Of a stretch of 45,827 bases of DNA, positions 32,228-40,735 are shown one piece after another; positions within the stretch are counted from its first letter, which is position 1, and each line of letters begins with the position of its first letter. Made by a program: the position numbers and the translations under genes. The stretch comes from Deltaproteobacteria bacterium. GTDB taxonomy: Bacteria; Myxococcota_A; UBA796; CAJQPC01. The notes under the pieces are model-generated. The model searched no databases. It was not told the origin of the DNA and worked only from the letters and a program-made list of their open reading frames with translations. The stretch lies in contig JADKFE010000079.1 in the NCBI GenBank assembly GCA_016717595.1, positions 1 through 45,827 of the forward strand, given 5' to 3'.

Positions 32228-33333
32228 CAGCTCCCCGCGAGGGTGGTGAGCCGCGTCTTGGTCTCAAACCACCGGATGACCACGCAGTCTTCTTCGATGC
32301 GGTGCTGGGCGACGGTGCGAAGGGGCAGCTCATCGGGCAGAAGGGGCCCGGCGGAGAAGGGGTTGGAGCAGGCCCGACCCGTGAAGCTCGTGATCGCGCC
32401 GAGGGGGCGCTCCAAGAAGGCCACGCCGAGCACGTTGCGGTAGAGGGGATCTTTGAACAGCGAGGGCTCGGCGGCGCCGGAGAGGCCCGCTTGCCAAGGG
32501 ATCTCGCCGGGCTCGCCTGAGGTGCGAATCCAGCGCGGCTTGCCGTAGAGCAGCTCACGCATGTAGCCGCGGCCGACGTTGAACGGCTGGTCGGCGATGG
32601 GCATCAACAACAGGGGCTCGTCGCCGTAGGGGCCGAGGCGGGCGCGGTCGAGCTCTTGGATGAGGCGGCGCTCGACGACGGCGATGGTGTGGGCGCCCAA
32701 GAACGGCCCCAAGGTGAGGCGCACCGGCGGGCGGCCTGGGCGCACCTTCTCGCCGGTGAGGCCGAACTCGAGCATGACCTCGGCGTCTTCATAGGCGGCG
32801 AAGCGCCCGTCCCAGCCGCCGCTCTCGACCTCTTTGAGCCACATCTCGACGACGTGGCGCACGGGCTCGGGGGAGAAGTTGGGCGGCAGCCACTTCCGCA
32901 CGATGACGATGAACGAGAGCTTCGTGCTCACCCGGCACAAGGCGGCCTGAAGGCGGCGCACGGCGTCGGGATCTGAAGGTTGGCGGCTGGAGTGCAGGAA
33001 GGCCAAGGGCAGCACGTTCACCGCGCGGCCATCGGGGCGGCGGGCGGCGAAGAGGCCGCCGGGGGAGCGCAGGCCGTCGAGGCGCCAGCCCCCGGCGCGC
33101 AGGGTGGCGGCGGCGGCGAGCTCGGCGAAACCTTGGAAAAAACGCCGGTTGTCCAGGGACCGGAGCTGATCGGCGGCGCGCTCGGCGAGCCAAGGTGGGG
33201 CCTCGGACACGGCGCGCTCGATGATGTCCCGCGCCTCGGCGCCTTCAGGGCTGACGACCTGGCGCACGAAGGCGTGCGAGGCCCCGGAGAGCCGCTGCAG
33301 GTCCTGGCTGAGGCTGTGAGTGAAGACGGTCAT
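32227..33333 (-). CDS. Conserved hypothetical protein coupled to tdk
   Basis: This 368-residue soluble protein has no recognisable signal peptide, transmembrane helix or named domain. It opens MTVFTHSLSQDLQRLSGASH and is mixed alpha/beta, with a hydrophobic strand LSFIVIVRKW near residue 138 and a conserved-looking LGPFLGAHTIAVVERRLIQELD near 205. Its stop overlaps the tdk start by one base, so the two are co-translated. The link to thymidine salvage is only positional. I do not recognise it. Confidence 0.65.
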   Translation of the reverse strand: MTVFTHSLSQDLQRLSGASHAFVRQVVSPEGAEARDIIERAVSEAPPWLAERAADQLRSLDNRRFFQGFAELAAAATLRAGGWRLDGLRSPGGLFAARRPDGRAVNVLPLAFLHSSRQPSDPDAVRRLQAALCRVSTKLSFIVIVRKWLPPNFSPEPVRHVVEMWLKEVESGGWDGRFAAYEDAEVMLEFGLTGEKVRPGRPPVRLTLGPFLGAHTIAVVERRLIQELDRARLGPYGDEPLLLMPIADQPFNVGRGYMRELLYGKPRWIRTSGEPGEIPWQAGLSGAAEPSLFKDPLYRNVLGVAFLERPLGAITSFTGRACSNPFSAGPLLPDELPLRTVAQHRIEEDCVVIRWFETKTRLTTLAGS

Positions 33334-33387
33334 GGTGCCTGGTTCGGTGACGCGCCGCGCCGATCGGCCCTGTGGCGGGGCCGGAGA

Positions 33388-33507
33388 CTATACGATCGCA
33401 GAGCGGGCGGCAAGCGCGCAAGCCTCCCGGCGCCGAACCCTGACAAACAGCGCAAGGATCAGCGTCCACGGCGCCCCGGCGCGGGTGGTGCTCGCGGCGC
33501 ATCCGCA
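33388..33507 (-). other. MYXO-CTERM-like C-terminal sorting tail of the S8 protease
   Basis: The last 39 residues begin CGCAAS, continue with a hydrophobic span (APWTLILALFV) and end in a basic RVRRR cluster. The order Cys, hydrophobic helix, Arg cluster matches the myxobacterial MYXO-CTERM surface-sorting signal. It is in the frame that follows the frameshift. Confidence 0.6.
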
Positions 33508-34948
33508 GCGCGGCGGGAGATCCCCGGCGCGCGCGGCGCCGTGACCGCTCACGGAGTCGGGGCCGGGCTCGCCGAGATCCACCGCCCGAAGGAGCAGGCC
33601 GTCGGTGATCTCTTGGGGGCCGTCGCGCCGGGCGCGGTCGATCCACAAGGCCACGAGCCCGGCGACGTGGGGCGTCGCGGCGGAGCTGCCCTCAAACCCC
33701 CCGGCGCCGAAGCTCAGGGTGCTCACGCCGCTGGGGCCGACGAGCTCCGGCTTGAGCCGGCCGTCGTCGGTGGGGCCTTGGGAGGAGTAGGCCGCGGGGG
33801 TGTCGTCGCCCACGGGCAAGGCGCCGACGCTCAAGGCACCCCGGGCGTCGGCGGGCAGGGTGAGGGTGCCCGCCGTGGCCAGCTCGACGCCGCCCACGCC
33901 GCCGGGGCTGTAGATCCAGGCGTATGAGGCCCTCGGCGGAGCCGCCGCCCACCTGACGCACCCGGGCCGAGGCGAGGCTCACCCCCACACAAGACGCGGC
34001 CTCGAAGGGGTCTCCGGCGCCGCGCTGGGCCTCGTCGCTCACACCACACTCCACGCCGCCGTCCTCGACGTGCAGCGCGAGGTCCACCGCCGCCGCGCCG
34101 AAGGGCTCGTCCCAGCGCAACGACACGCTGGCGAGGCCCCCGGAGTCGTTGAGATAGACCCGCTCGGCGCCGCCCAGGGTGAGCCAGCCGTCGCCGTCGG
34201 CGTCGCTGAGCACCCCGGCGGCGTAACGCCCGACCTCGTTCCCGGCGGCGGCGACATAGGCCACCCCGGCGTCGTGAAGGCGGTCCACGGCGAGGCTCAT
34301 CGGCGAGCCGCCGTCGGCGTGCCACACGTTGTCAAAGCCCAGGCTGGCGCAGACGAGGTCCACGCCGTCTTGCTCGGCCAAGGTGAGCGCCTCGATGAAC
34401 TCCGCGGCGCTGGTGACGCGGTACAGGCGCAGCTCCACCTCGGGGGCCACGTCGAGGATCACCTCAGCGACGGCGGCGCCGTGCGAATCGCCGCCGGCCT
34501 CGCCGTAGACGAGGCTCACCTGGCTCGGCGGGAGCTCCTCCGCGGCTTGATCCCAGCCGGAGAAGCCGACGTCGATGACGGCGACGGTGACCCCGCGGCC
34601 CGTGAGCCCGGCGGCGTCCCAGGCCGTGAGGTCCAAGGTGTCGAGGCCTTCGCTCTGCACGGCCTTGGCGTGGGGTCGCCAGGGCTCGCCGAGGTGAACG
34701 ACGCCGGGCAGGGCGGCGAGCTCGGCCCAGCGTGTGGGGGAGGCGCTGAGGTCGATGAGGCCGCCGCCGCCAGGAATGGCGCCGACGGCGAGGGCACGAA
34801 CGCCGGGCAGGGCGGCGGCGGCGTTGAGGGTGGCCTGGGCGTCGGCGTCCTCGGCGAGGCGCAGGGTGATCACCGCGGCGGGCGCGGGCTCGGCGGCCTC
34901 GGCGTCGCCGATGAACAACGCGGGGAGAAGGGACCATGCGCGGCGCAT
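33388..34948 (-). pseudogene. Subtilisin-like (S8) protease, frameshifted before the catalytic serine
   Basis: From ATG 34948 the frame encodes a signal-like N-terminus (RRAWSLLPALFIGDAEA) and the S8 catalytic blocks VTVAVIDVGFSG (Asp), GGDSHGAAVAEVI (His) and VAAAGNEVGRY (oxyanion Asn). At about 33931-33940 the homology moves to another frame (ASYAWIYSPGGVGG), which holds the Ser block GFEGSSAATPHVAG and the C-terminal sorting tail down to TGA 33388. In the first frame the remainder is an Arg-rich nonsense run to 33692. One base change would restore a protein of about 520 residues. Either a sequencing error or an inactivated gene. No other protease gene is nearby, although a serpin lies 9 kb away. 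Confidence 0.8.
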
Positions 34949-35006
34949 CGGCTCAGGATGCTCCCCTTCGCCCCGACACGCAACGAGGGGCGCGCTAAGA
35001 GTCCTG

Positions 35007-35012
35007 TACACT
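35007..35012 (+). promoter_or_regulatory. Possible -10 element (TACACT) before the HDAC-like gene
   Basis: TACACT lies 46 bases before ATG 35059 in the 110-base divergent gap with the S8 protease. I do not see a convincing -35. Confidence 0.2.
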
Positions 35013-35058
35013 GCGCTTTCGCGCGCTCCGCTCTGTCCACACCCCGCACGAGCCACCG

Positions 35059-36819
35059 ATGAACCCCTGGTCCCGGCTGAAGGCCCAGGCCGCCCGGCTG
35101 ATGCGCGGGCCCCTGCCCACCTTCTACGATCCCGCCTACCGCATCCCCATCGCCTCCCTGGAGCAGCGCGCGGGCATGGCCTTACGCCGCGCGGACTTCG
35201 CGGCCTGGACCTTGGCCGATCTCGGCCTCTTGCGGGAGAACGACCTGCGCACGCCGCGCCGGGTGAGCTGGGGGGAGCTGGCCCTGGTGCACAGCGGCCG
35301 CCTCTTGGAGTCCTTGACCCAGCCCGAGACCTTGGCCCAGATCTTCGCCGTGCGTGTTGAGGAGCTCGACCCCGACGAGGTGCTGCACACCCTGCGCCTG
35401 GCCGTCGGCGCCACGGTTGACGCCGCCCGGGAGGCCCTGCGGCGCAAAGGCCCCACCCTCAACCTGCTGGGCGGCTTTCACCACGCCGGCCCTGACAGCG
35501 CCGGGGGCTTCTGCGCGGTGAACGACCTCGCCGTCGCCATCGCCGTGGCCCGGGGCGAAGGGTTTGACGGCACCGTGCTCATCCTGGACCTCGACGCCCA
35601 CCCGCCCGACGGCACGGCCCTGTGTGTGGCCGGTGACCCCAAGGTGCGCCTCGCCTCGCTCTCGGGCTCCGACTGGGGCGCGCTCCCCGAGGGGGTGGAC
35701 GAGGTGCGGCTCCCCGAGGGCTGCCGGGATCCCGACTACTTGAGCGCGCTGGACGCCCTGCTCAAACGAAACCCCCCGGGCGACCTCAACCTCATCATCG
35801 CCGGGTGTGACGTGCTCGCCGGAGACCGTTTTGGCCGCCTGGGCCTCACGCTCACCGGCGCGCGCCGCCGCGATCTGCGCGTGGCCCGGGCGCTGAAGGG
35901 CCGGGCGAGCGTCTGGGTGCCGTCGGGCGGTTACCACGACGACTCGTGGCGGGTGCTCGTGGGCACGGCCCTGGTGTTGGCGATGGACTCCGCCGACGAC
36001 CCCCTCCCGGCGGACTACGAGCCGCTGCGGGCGCGCTTCTCGCGCATCTTTGAGGAGGTCGCGCCGCACAAGCTCGGCGTGGTGGAGGAGCCCTGGTTCT
36101 CCGCCGAAGACCTCGAGATGTCCCTGGGCCAGCGCGGCCACAAAGACAAGCGCCTGCTGGGCTTTTACACCGCCGCGGGCCTAGAGTTCGCCTGCTACCA
36201 GTACGGCCTGTTCGACCAGATGCGCCGCCTGGGGTACACCAACCTTCGTGTGGTCGTGGACGAGGCCGCCGGGGGTGACCGCGCCCGCACCTTAGGCACC
36301 GCCGACGGCAAAGAGCATATGCTCGTGGAGATGGTGCTCGAGCGCCACCGGCTCAACGATGAGGAGCTGCTCTTCGTCAACTGGCTCACCCTGAGACATC
36401 CCCGCGCGGCGTTCACCGCCGAGCGCCCGCAGCTCCCTGGCCAAGACGCCCCCGGCCTGGGCCTGGCCCCCGAGTTCACCCAGATCCTCGCCTTGATGGC
36501 CCGGCGCCTGCGGCTCAAGGGCGTGATCTTCCGGCCCTCGCACTACCACGTCGCCTACGCCTGCCGGCGTCGGTTTCGTTTCGCCGACCCTGCCCGGCAA
36601 GGGCGCTTTGAGGCGCTGAACCGGGATCTCGGCGGTCAGCGCCTGCTGGACGTGACCCGGGCGGTGTCGGCGGGGGAGGTCACGCTGAACGGTGAGCCGT
36701 ATGTGTGGGAGCCGGCGGACATGGTGATGTGGCTGGACCGGGAGCCGCAGGAGGATGTGATGGCGGAGGCGGAGCGGCAGAGGAGCCGGTTTGAGTGGCG
36801 GGGGGCCGCGGTGTCCTGA
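35059..36819 (+). CDS. Histone-deacetylase-superfamily protein with extra C-terminal domain
   Basis: This 586-residue protein has an HDAC/AcuC/acetylpolyamine-hydrolase domain (residues about 20-310): GGFHHAGPDSAGGFCAVND (His141-His142), the zinc pair in ILDLDAHPPDG (Asp179, His181), Asp251 in AGCDVLAGD and Tyr292 in PSGGY. The usual second His of the DxHH motif is Pro182, but the zinc ligands and Tyr are intact. Residues about 310-586 form a further domain I cannot name, containing FACYQYGLFDQMRRLGYTNL and a final DMVMWLDREPQEDV. The enzyme would remove acyl groups from lysines, polyamines or small molecules in the cytoplasm. It converges on the ABC ATPase gene (3-base gap). Confidence 0.85.
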   Translation: MNPWSRLKAQAARLMRGPLPTFYDPAYRIPIASLEQRAGMALRRADFAAWTLADLGLLRENDLRTPRRVSWGELALVHSGRLLESLTQPETLAQIFAVRVEELDPDEVLHTLRLAVGATVDAAREALRRKGPTLNLLGGFHHAGPDSAGGFCAVNDLAVAIAVARGEGFDGTVLILDLDAHPPDGTALCVAGDPKVRLASLSGSDWGALPEGVDEVRLPEGCRDPDYLSALDALLKRNPPGDLNLIIAGCDVLAGDRFGRLGLTLTGARRRDLRVARALKGRASVWVPSGGYHDDSWRVLVGTALVLAMDSADDPLPADYEPLRARFSRIFEEVAPHKLGVVEEPWFSAEDLEMSLGQRGHKDKRLLGFYTAAGLEFACYQYGLFDQMRRLGYTNLRVVVDEAAGGDRARTLGTADGKEHMLVEMVLERHRLNDEELLFVNWLTLRHPRAAFTAERPQLPGQDAPGLGLAPEFTQILALMARRLRLKGVIFRPSHYHVAYACRRRFRFADPARQGRFEALNRDLGGQRLLDVTRAVSAGEVTLNGEPYVWEPADMVMWLDREPQEDVMAEAERQRSRFEWRGAAVS

Positions 36820-36822
36820 GGC

Positions 36823-37527
36823 TCAGCGCTCCAAACTCTCCCCAATCCGCGACAGAAACAGCCGCTCCAGGCCCTCCTCGCCGATCTCGCTGACGCTGTG
36901 ATCCGCCACAACCCGGCCCCGGGCCAGCATCACCACGCGGTCGGCGATCTTCTCCACCGTCTCTAAGACGTGGGTGGAGAGCAGCACCGCCGCGCCGCCC
37001 TCGGCCAAGGCGCGCAGGTGGGCCTTCACCCGGGCGGCGCTGGGCGGATCCAGGCCGTTGAGCGCCTCGTCCAAGATCAAGACCTGGGGCTTGGACACCA
37101 TCGCCGCGGCCAGGGCGGCTTTGCGGCGCATGCCTTGGCTGTACTCGCGGATGAGCCGGTCGGCGTCGTCTTGGAGGCCCACGGCGGCCAGGGTGGCGGG
37201 GATGTCGCCTTGGCCACGCACCTCGACGACGAGCTCCAACATCTCGCGGGCGGTGAGGTAGTCATAGAGCTGGGGATCTTCAGGCACATAGCCGAAGCGG
37301 CGGCGGGCCTCGCCTGGGTCTTGGAGCACGTTCACCCCGGCCACGAGCACCTCCCCGGCGCTGGGCTGGAGCTGCCCGGTGAGCGCCTTTAGGGTGGTGC
37401 TCTTGCCCGCGCCGTTGTGGCCGATGAGCGCGACGAGCTCGCCGGCGTTCACCGAGAAGCTCACGTCCTCCACGGCGACGTGCCGCCCGTATCGTTTCTG
37501 CAGCCCACGAACCTCGATGACCTTCAC
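36823..37527 (-). CDS. ABC transporter ATP-binding protein
   Basis: This 234-residue protein starts at GTG 37527, with GGGAGGTG about 4 bases upstream. ABC motifs are Walker A GHNGAGKSTT (about residues 36-45), the Q-loop region near PEDPQLYDYL, a signature-like EYSQGMRRKAALAAA, Walker B VLILDEALNGLD and the H-loop STH. The signature YSQGM replaces LSGGQ, as is common in ABC-2 exporters. Its GTG overlaps the stop of the permease gene (GTGA), so the two form one exporter of unknown substrate. Confidence 0.9.
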   Translation of the reverse strand: MKVIEVRGLQKRYGRHVAVEDVSFSVNAGELVALIGHNGAGKSTTLKALTGQLQPSAGEVLVAGVNVLQDPGEARRRFGYVPEDPQLYDYLTAREMLELVVEVRGQGDIPATLAAVGLQDDADRLIREYSQGMRRKAALAAAMVSKPQVLILDEALNGLDPPSAARVKAHLRALAEGGAAVLLSTHVLETVEKIADRVVMLARGRVVADHSVSEIGEEGLERLFLSRIGESLER

Positions 37528-38885
37528 GAGACACCTCCCGTCAACATGCCCCAGGTGAGCCCCGCCCAGGCCAAGGCCGCCACGACGAGGTACGGCGCCA
37601 GCCCCGCGCCCCGCATTCGCCCGGCGATGGCCCCCGCGACGGCCAAGCCCAGGGCCAGGGCCTCCAGCGGCAGCACAAACCCCAAGGCCGCCTCGCCGCC
37701 TTGGCGCACGGCGAGGGCGAGGGTGGGCGGGATCACCACGCCCTGCAGGTACGCCCAGAGCGTCAGGCCCCGGGCGAGCAGGCGGGGCAGGGGAGGCGGC
37801 GCGAGCCAGGCGTCGAGCCAGGCGGGGTCGGAGACGCCGAGGCGCTGGCCCAGGGCCCCGATGAGCGCCAAGGCCCCGCCCGCGATCAAGGCCGCGCGGG
37901 TCGCCGCGTCGGTCGCGTCGGACCAGGCCGGGGCCAAGGCCACCAAGCCCAAGCCCCAGGCCCCGGTCACCCAGCCCCGGTGCGCCCGCCAGCCGTGGCG
38001 CAGGTCTTGGCGTAAGTAGGGGCGCAGGGCCGTTGGGAAGAAGCGGATCGCCCACTCCAGGTACACGCTGCGGGCCTCTTCAGGGTCCTCACGGGCGGCC
38101 AAGGCGCCGTCGACCTCGGCGAGCAAGAGCGTGGCCCGGTAGTACGGTCGCTCGGCGCGGGCCGGGGTCAACCAGAAGGCGACGGCCCCCAACACCCACG
38201 GCGTGAGCAGCAACAGCCAGCCCGCGCTCTGCCCGCTGAGCCCCAGACGCGCCCCCGTCGCCGCGGCGCCGACGCCCACGGCGCCCAAGGCCAAGGCCGC
38301 GCCCGGCGCGTACAAGAGCGCCGCCTGAAGCTGGGGGTTCTGGCCCCGGATGAGGTTGAACAGCCCCGCCAAGCCCGGGCTCTCCGCCGCCCAGACCGCG
38401 CCCAGGTGCACCGGGAAGCCCATCAAGAGCCCGGCGCCCCAGCCCCCCGCGGCGAGCCCAACGGCGGTGAGGTAGATCTCGGGCCCCGCCGACCACAAGG
38501 GCCAGCACAAGGCGGCCACGCCCAAGGGCCAGATCAGCCCCTCCCAGGCCACGCGGCGCACGAGGTAACGAACCAGGGCGGGCACGTCGGCGGGGTGAGG
38601 GTCGAGGATCGGCCGCTCTTCGCCCCGAACCAAGGCGGTGTAGGTGCGCAGGGCCATGGCCCCGTTGCACAAGAGCGCGAGGCGCACGCCGAGACCGATG
38701 ACGCCGTCGATCACGCCGTCCGGGCGATCGAGGAATCCCATGAGCGTGGGCCGAAGAAGCGGCGCGGACAAGGCCAGCGCGACGAGCGGAAGTACGCCTA
38801 CAACGCCGAGAAGCGGGCCCTCAGCCCGGCGTCGGTGCGCCCGTTGTCGACGCCAGCTCTTGAGGTAGGGGTTGCCGTTGTGCAT
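37524..38885 (-). CDS. ABC-2-type permease (multi-pass membrane protein)
   Basis: This protein of about 453 residues starts at ATG 38885 (MHNGNPYLKSWRR). A longer open frame upstream, from 39326, merely shadows the secreted protein gene on the other strand. It has about ten hydrophobic segments, for example LLGVVGVLPLVALALSA, GWLLLLTPWVLGAVAFWL and LAPYLVVAALAWAGLTWGM, and no ATPase motif. Its stop overlaps the ATPase start in GTGA. It is therefore the membrane half of an exporter; substrate unknown. An N-terminal cytoplasmic Arg-rich stretch precedes the first segment. Confidence 0.75.
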   Translation of the reverse strand: MHNGNPYLKSWRRQRAHRRRAEGPLLGVVGVLPLVALALSAPLLRPTLMGFLDRPDGVIDGVIGLGVRLALLCNGAMALRTYTALVRGEERPILDPHPADVPALVRYLVRRVAWEGLIWPLGVAALCWPLWSAGPEIYLTAVGLAAGGWGAGLLMGFPVHLGAVWAAESPGLAGLFNLIRGQNPQLQAALLYAPGAALALGAVGVGAAATGARLGLSGQSAGWLLLLTPWVLGAVAFWLTPARAERPYYRATLLLAEVDGALAAREDPEEARSVYLEWAIRFFPTALRPYLRQDLRHGWRAHRGWVTGAWGLGLVALAPAWSDATDAATRAALIAGGALALIGALGQRLGVSDPAWLDAWLAPPPLPRLLARGLTLWAYLQGVVIPPTLALAVRQGGEAALGFVLPLEALALGLAVAGAIAGRMRGAGLAPYLVVAALAWAGLTWGMLTGGVS

Positions 38886-38990
38886 CGTGTCGTGGCAGAT
38901 TGGTGGGCCCTGTATCCTCCTCCCGCCGGATGGGGAAGAACCCCCGCCGCGTGGGGTTCCCCTCGCCGAGCCCTCCTCCCGGAAGCCCCC

Positions 38991-39611
38991 ATGCGCCTCG
39001 CCTTCGCCGCGCTCACCCTCGGCCTCTTCGCCGCCCCCGTGTACGCCCAAGAGACGCCCCCTGAGGAGGAGGAAGACGACCTCGCCTTCTTGAAGGAGGG
39101 TGAAGAGGCCGCCGCGAAGAAGGCCGCTGAGGCTGGCAAGAGCTCCGACTTCTCCTTGTACTCGGCAGAGGACGAGGACGACCTCGCCGACTTTAAGGTG
39201 GCCCCGCCGCCCAAGCCCAAGGCCGAGCCCAAGCCCGAGCCCAAGCCGGAGATGGTCGCGGTGACGCCCCCCGCGGCGGCCAAGCCCCTGGGCGACCACT
39301 TCCCCGCCCGCGGCAGCGCCAGCCAAGGCGGCGTGGTGGTTGAGCTGCCCGTGCTCATCGCCAACAGCCCCACCGACGTCACCGGCGAGTATTGGCTCGT
39401 GGCTGAGGTCTGGTCCGGCGGCATGAAGGTCAACGAGAGCCGCCAGCTCGTGCTGCCCGCGGGCGTCTCCAAAGGCACGCCGACCTTGGCCTATGTGAAG
39501 CTCTTCGCCCCCGTGGCCGACCCCGCGGGCCTAGAGCTCCGCGTCGGCAAAGCCGCCAGCGCCACGGCCAAGCCGACCTTGTTGTTCATCCGGAAGGTCG
39601 AGGCCAAGTAG
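38991..39611 (+). CDS. Exported acidic/Lys-rich protein of unknown function
   Basis: This 206-residue protein starts at ATG 38991 with GGAAG about 5 bases upstream and a signal peptide (FAALTLGLFAAPVYA, then QETPP). A Glu/Asp-rich region with EEEEDDLAFLKEGEE and AEDEDDLADFKVAPP follows. A PKPKAEPKPEPKPE linker comes next, then a beta-rich C-terminal half (about 95-206) with no named match. The PK/PE linker is of the kind that spans the periplasm or peptidoglycan. It is divergent from the ABC permease and convergent with the 39620 gene. Confidence 0.7.
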   Translation: MRLAFAALTLGLFAAPVYAQETPPEEEEDDLAFLKEGEEAAAKKAAEAGKSSDFSLYSAEDEDDLADFKVAPPPKPKAEPKPEPKPEMVAVTPPAAAKPLGDHFPARGSASQGGVVVELPVLIANSPTDVTGEYWLVAEVWSGGMKVNESRQLVLPAGVSKGTPTLAYVKLFAPVADPAGLELRVGKAASATAKPTLLFIRKVEAK

Positions 39612-39619
39612 GCCCAGGC

Positions 39620-40156
39620 TCACTTGGGGGCCACGACCAGCGGCCCATGCCCCAGCGGCCGCACCGTGACCGTGGTGGAGAGCGTGCCGCCGCGGACGTT
39701 GAGAGCCGCCCACTGAAGGCGCGCGGCGTCGAGGGCGCGGCGGGTGGCGGCGAAGCGCGCTGGCTCGAAGGGCGGCGTCGGCGTGGCCATCCGCCGGAGG
39801 TTCTCGCCAAGGGTGACGTAGAGCGCGGCGTCATCCAGATCTGGGGACGACCACGGCAGCCCAGCGTACCCTTCAGCGAGGAGCAGGCCCGAGCGGTCGG
39901 CGCCGAAGCCCGCGTACTTGTCCTTGCCGCCGCGCGCCTCGGCCTCAGCGTTGATCTTGGCCGGGTCGAGCCCAGCGGCCACGCGGCCCCAGAAGCCATC
40001 CTGAATGCCAAAGCCCACCTCGACGAGCAGGTGAACGAGGTCGTGGGGCAGCATGACGCCGTAGGACGGGAAGGTCCAGCTTCGGGTCTGCCCGTCGTCG
40101 AGGCGGACGTAGGCGCGGTCGTGCTGGCCGGGGGTGCGGACGAGGCGAAGCTCCAT
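39620..40156 (-). CDS. Conserved hypothetical protein with PHDLVH motif
   Basis: This 178-residue protein has a striking PHDLVHLLVEVGFGIQDGFW segment (residues about 37-56), where His-Asp-x-x-His might bind a metal. The C-terminal half contains the helical FEPARFAATRRALDAARLQW. No signal peptide is seen. It follows the TOPRIM-like gene by 21 bases on the same strand and may be the last gene of the ATPase module. I do not recognise the family. Confidence 0.6.
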   Translation of the reverse strand: MELRLVRTPGQHDRAYVRLDDGQTRSWTFPSYGVMLPHDLVHLLVEVGFGIQDGFWGRVAAGLDPAKINAEAEARGGKDKYAGFGADRSGLLLAEGYAGLPWSSPDLDDAALYVTLGENLRRMATPTPPFEPARFAATRRALDAARLQWAALNVRGGTLSTTVTVRPLGHGPLVVAPK

Positions 40157-40177
40157 GGGGGGCTCCTTGGGCGAGGG

Positions 40178-40735
40178 TCAGGCGCTGAGCTGGGCGCGCA
40201 GGCGCTCCCGGAGCTCGGCGATCTCGGGGCAGACCGTGAGCAGGCCCGCCCACTGGCCGCTCAGCGCCCGCATCGCCTTCTTGCGACCTTTGCCGACGGT
40301 GCTCAGCCAGCCGTTCTGGGCGATGAAGGGGTCCCAATAGGCCTCTTTGGGGTCGCAGTCGGCGCGGACCTGTGACCACGACACGCCCAGCTTCTCCCGA
40401 TGGAGCGCCAAGGCCCACACCTCCACCTCTTGCCACGCGAGCACGGCCACGAGCTTGGTCGGGTGCTCCGCGACCCGGGTGTTGGCCTTCTCCGTAGCGC
40501 CCAGGCGGTCGCAGTCGCGGTCGATGGCCAAGATGAAGAGGTCGATCATCGGGTTGTCGGCGATGATGTCGCTGACCGTCGTGGGGTTGAGCGCCTGGCT
40601 GATGCTGTGCAGGTGGGGGTCGGTGAGCACGTCCACCCGGGCGGGGCGCTTCAGGTCGTCGAAGACGCCCTCGATGATCGGCTGGAGCACATGCCGGTCG
40701 AGGGTGGGGTCCTCGGGGATGATGAGCACCCTCAT
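40178..40735 (-). CDS. TOPRIM-like protein paired with the AAA ATPase (DUF4276-like)
   Basis: This 185-residue protein has an acidic strand VLIIPEDPTLDRH at the N-terminus and a DxD-bearing strand IDLFILAIDRDCDR (about residues 62-75). WQEVEVWALALHRE follows. Glu, then Asp-x-Asp on successive strands is the TOPRIM pattern of OLD-type nucleases and of small partners of AAA_21 ATPases. Its ATG overlaps the ATPase TGA (ATGA), so the products are coupled. Two-gene ATPase-TOPRIM units are known in phage defence; that role is inference here. Confidence 0.6.
   Translation of the reverse strand: MRVLIIPEDPTLDRHVLQPIIEGVFDDLKRPARVDVLTDPHLHSISQALNPTTVSDIIADNPMIDLFILAIDRDCDRLGATEKANTRVAEHPTKLVAVLAWQEVEVWALALHREKLGVSWSQVRADCDPKEAYWDPFIAQNGWLSTVGKGRKKAMRALSGQWAGLLTVCPEIAELRERLRAQLSA

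Noticed and set aside
38886..38990. Promoter TATCCT (38913-38918) for the exported acidic protein
   Set aside because: No -35 partner; the match is no better than chance spots nearby.
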